Source: Polyodon spathula (Eukaryota > Chordata > Actinopteri > Acipenseriformes > Polyodontidae). From it: DNA of 64,000 nt. The notes under the pieces are model-generated. The model did not search any database. It was not told the DNA's origin and was given only the letters and a program-made list of their open reading frames with translations. Below, one piece after another: positions 61,667 to 64,000 of the stretch. The first letter of the stretch is position 1. Each line of letters opens with the position of its first letter. Where the stretch lies: NCBI RefSeq assembly GCF_017654505.1, contig NC_054543.1, positions 25,396,339 through 25,460,338 on the forward strand. The letters are read 5' to 3'. A program made the position numbers and the translations under genes.

Positions 61667-62756
61667 ATATATATCATATTTATCATATTTTATCATAAAT
61701 ATTTGGATATTTCGTATTTATTTTATTAATACAGATTAACACAAACTGACATAACTCTTCTTTAGGAGATTAGCATGAGGTATTATAGGAAATCTGGAGC
61801 CGCTTCTCTTTTTGCCTGGTGCTTTAATTTGTGTTAAATTAAAGTATGACTATGTACTGTAGAAATCACATTAATGTTTATGTAGTACCCTGGACAAGGG
61901 TACAAGTTATTAACATAGATTCTATACACTCTATTTAAGACTTTCAATCTAATATTGTTTAGCATAATTTTTCCAGAACATGTCGCCCAGAGAAGCACTC
62001 AGATGCAGCACACAGGAATATCCCCTAGAAAGTGTCCTGAGGGCATCAGAGGATTCTTAATGGTTAGGTTTAAGGTTATGTATTGGGTTTGAGGTTGGGT
62101 TTTAGGGCAGGGGTTGCTTAGGTTTAGGGTTGGGGTTGGGTTAGCGACAGTGTGGCTAAGCTAGAGTTGCCGAGCTTTGGATGTGAAAGGTGGGAGTAAA
62201 TGACTAATGCCCTCGAACCATCTGATGCCCTCAAGATACTTTCTTGGGGATATTCCTTTACACTTCTCACTCAGAGCAATGAGCCAACTATACAGCTGGT
62301 GAGTGCGTAGGAGTAAAAAGTTTCAAAGTAAAAGCAAACGCAGAGTTAACCCATTAATTAATGCCTACATTTTTATACAGTGTATTTATGTTTGCACCAG
62401 CGCATCATGTCGCGTTGCTTCGCTTTTTTTGACACACAATATAGACAGTGCCAGACCAGCGAATCTATACCCAAGCATTAGATCTCTTTCCCGGGTAAAA
62501 AAAAAAAAAAATTCTTTATAGCATTCCATTTAGCAAGAAAATAACCTCCCTACCCCCACTGCTGCTCTTGCATAATATACAAAGAAAATGTGGCTGTGTT
62601 TGGGGAAGGCATGGAAAGTGTGACATCAACAGAAGAGGAGGAGGAAGAAGATATTTGTACTGTACATAAGTTTGGACATACATTTCTATTTGATTTGAAC
62701 TTCTTAAAAAGGAATTTAGATAATCTTCTACAAATAACTAACCTTTGTCTTTAGTC
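61667..62756. other. Intron sequence with a degenerate GGTTAGGG-like tract
   Basis: AT-rich DNA. Between about 62060 and 62150 there is a G/T-rich tract with GGTTTAGGG, GGTTGGGG and GGGTTAG words. No gene was seen. Confidence 0.6.
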
Positions 62757-63493
62757 ATAAGAACATAAGAAAGTTTACAAACGAGAGGAGGCCATTCGGC
62801 CCATCTTGCTCGTTTGGTTGTTAGTAGCTTATTGATCCCAAAATCTCATCAAGCAGCTTCTTGAAGGATCCCAGGGTGTCAGCTTCAACAACATTACTGG
62901 GGAGTTGATTCCAGACCCTCATGATTCTCTGTGTAAAAAAGTGCCTTCTATTTTCTGTTCTGAATGCCTTTGTCTAATCTCCATTTGTCTAATCTTCCCT
63001 GGTCCTTGTTTCTTTTTTCAGGTTGAAAAGGTCCCTTGGGTCGACATTGCCAATACCTTTTAGAATTTTGAATGTTTGAATTAGGTCGCCGCTTATTCTT
63101 TTTTGTTCAAGACTGAACAGATTCAATTATTTTAGCCTGTCTGCATATAACATGCCTTTTAAGCCCAGAATAATTCTGGTCGCTCTTCTTTGCACTCTTT
63201 CTAGAGCAGCAATATCTTTTTTATAGCGAGGTGACCAGAACTGAACACAATATTGAAGATGAGGTCTTACTAGTGCATTGTACAGTTTTAACATTACTTC
63301 CCTTGATTTAAATTCAACACTTTTCACAATGTATCCGAGCATCTTGTTAGCCTTTTTTATAGCTTCCCCACATTGTCTAGATGAAGACATTTCTGAGTCG
63401 ACAAAAACTCCTAGGTCTTTGTCATAGATTCCTTCTCCAATTTCAGTATCTCCCATATGATATTTATAATGTACATTTTATTTCCTGCATGCA
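62757..63493 (-). mobile_element. CR1-like LINE, 3' end, 5'-truncated
   Basis: Same family as 21056-21918, ending in CATAAGAACATAAGAAAG at the low-coordinate side. The reading frame is intact from about 63456 to 63127 (GDTEIGEGIYDKDLGVFVDS, ALVRPHLQYCVQFWSPRYKK), then breaks near 63130. It stops at about 63493, where a plus-strand CR1 5' region starts. Confidence 0.9.
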
Positions 63494-63495
63494 GG

Positions 63496-63839
63496 AGCGA
63501 CAGCGAGTGGAAGCGACAGCGAGTGGGAGAAGTACAGCGTGGAAAAGTACAGAGCAGTTTCGAAGCAGAAAGGAGAAATTGCATCTTGAATAGCTTTAAG
63601 CAGAAAACAGAGGACATTGGGGAAACACAGCCGCGTGTGTTTTTCTGATAACAAACAAGCTGAAACTCGGAGCAGCTGATTCAAATTCAGCGCCGTTTTG
63701 AGACACGGGCGAGGGGAGGAGCCGACAGCACAGCAGAACAACGCAGTTAAACGAGGCAGTCTTCCCAGCGACAGCGAGTGGAAGCGACAGCGAGTGGGAG
63801 AAGTACAGCGTGGAAAAGTACAGAGCAGTTTCGAAGCAG
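63496..63839 (+). repeat. 73-bp direct repeat, two copies 271 bp apart
   Basis: AGCGACAGCGAGTGGAAGCG starts at 63496 and again at 63767. The copies stay identical through CGAAGCAG (63568 and 63839) and then diverge. Each copy itself holds two AGCGACAGCGAGTGG words. Confidence 0.93.
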
Positions 63840-63899
63840 TTTGAAAGCAGGTTGACAGCTGCAGAAGAAACTAAACTTCAAAAAAAAAAAACCCTCAAC

Positions 63900-64000
63900 A
63901 TGGTCTTCAAGCCTGTAATCTGTGACACCTGCTTGATGTGGGAAATCCGAGAAAACCCAGCGGAGCTAAACCAAGTGTGCGTAAAGTGCCGCGCGATCCA
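63900..64000 (+). CDS. CR1 ORF1 N-terminus with zinc-finger cysteines (partial)
   Basis: An ATG at 63900, the first in this 5' region to lead an open frame, begins MVFKPVICDTCLMWEIRENP. The frame is open to the window end (33 codons). Cysteines at residues 8, 11, 27 and 30 form two CxxC pairs 15 residues apart, as at the beginning of a PHD-like or similar zinc finger. PHD-like and esterase domains are known in ORF1 of CR1-type elements, and an esterase remnant of this family lies at 54034-54420. Without the rest of the protein, the finger type is inferred. Confidence 0.72.
   Translation, partial: MVFKPVICDTCLMWEIRENPAELNQVCVKCRAI

Larger units (their letters stand above)
63494..64000 (+). 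mobile_element. 5' end of a CR1-like LINE (continues past window)
   Basis: A GC-richer 5' region of about 400 bp with a 73-bp direct repeat, followed by the start of ORF1. It continues beyond the end of the window. It lies head to head with the CR1 3' piece on the other strand. Confidence 0.75.

Overview
This window is vertebrate, intron-dominated DNA with no bacterial, plasmid or CRISPR features. The density and mix of mobile elements (CR1-like, L2-like and CCHC-ORF1 LINEs, a DIRS-like element, Ty3/Gypsy elements with a SCAN-like gag, Tc1 and hAT transposons) suggest a ray-finned fish. The repeated CR1 tail resembles repeats I associate with sturgeon or paddlefish. The species is inferred, not proven.

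The only host gene I can support is on the minus strand. It is a contactin-associated protein (neurexin-superfamily, CNTNAP/Caspr) gene, most like CNTNAP5 or CNTNAP4. Six consecutive exons were found: 58190-58454, 57246-57389 and 55278-55449 (second laminin G domain), 29909-30015 (EGF-like domain), and 8328-8447 and 6363-6563 (start of the fibrinogen-like domain). All have AG/GT borders, their phases join without a break, and they contain no stop codon. They give 1009 nt, about 336 residues. The gene continues past both ends of the window, so everything else listed here lies in its introns. Two introns exceed 20 kb.

Layout: 1-2506 plain intron. 2507-5449 a damaged Gypsy element with integrase ahead of RNase H (Gmr1-like). 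6363-8447 two exons. 8989-10268 and 11818-12980 two Tc1-type transposons. 13347-17385 a DIRS-like element with inverted terminal repeats. 18126-21013 a hAT element with an 8-bp target duplication that contains a complete young non-autonomous LTR element (18904-20724). 21056-21918 a CR1 3' end. 21919-24408 the 5' end of a CCHC-ORF1 LINE. 24409-24908 a 500-N assembly gap. 24909-26025 a second Gmr1-like element. 27590-28680 hAT transposase remains. 29909-30015 the EGF exon. 32997-33531 a solo LTR. About 34880-37500 a decayed element with PIN-like acidic motifs and a CXC-like tail. 41708-49930 a mosaic of Tc1, a non-autonomous LTR element with a proline/glutamate repeat protein, and a decayed Gypsy element. 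51440-53330 an L2-like LINE. 53768-54455 a CR1 fragment with an SGNH esterase piece. 55278-58454 three exons. 61091-61666 a solo LTR in a TA repeat. 62757-64000 a CR1 3' piece head to head with a CR1 5' end.

Apart from the CNTNAP exons, almost every coding segment is a broken transposon gene. The most distinctive features are two non-autonomous LTR elements whose proteins share a PLPEPR repeat, the chain of hairpins upstream of the CCHC LINE ORF1, and the PIN/CXC-type repeat.
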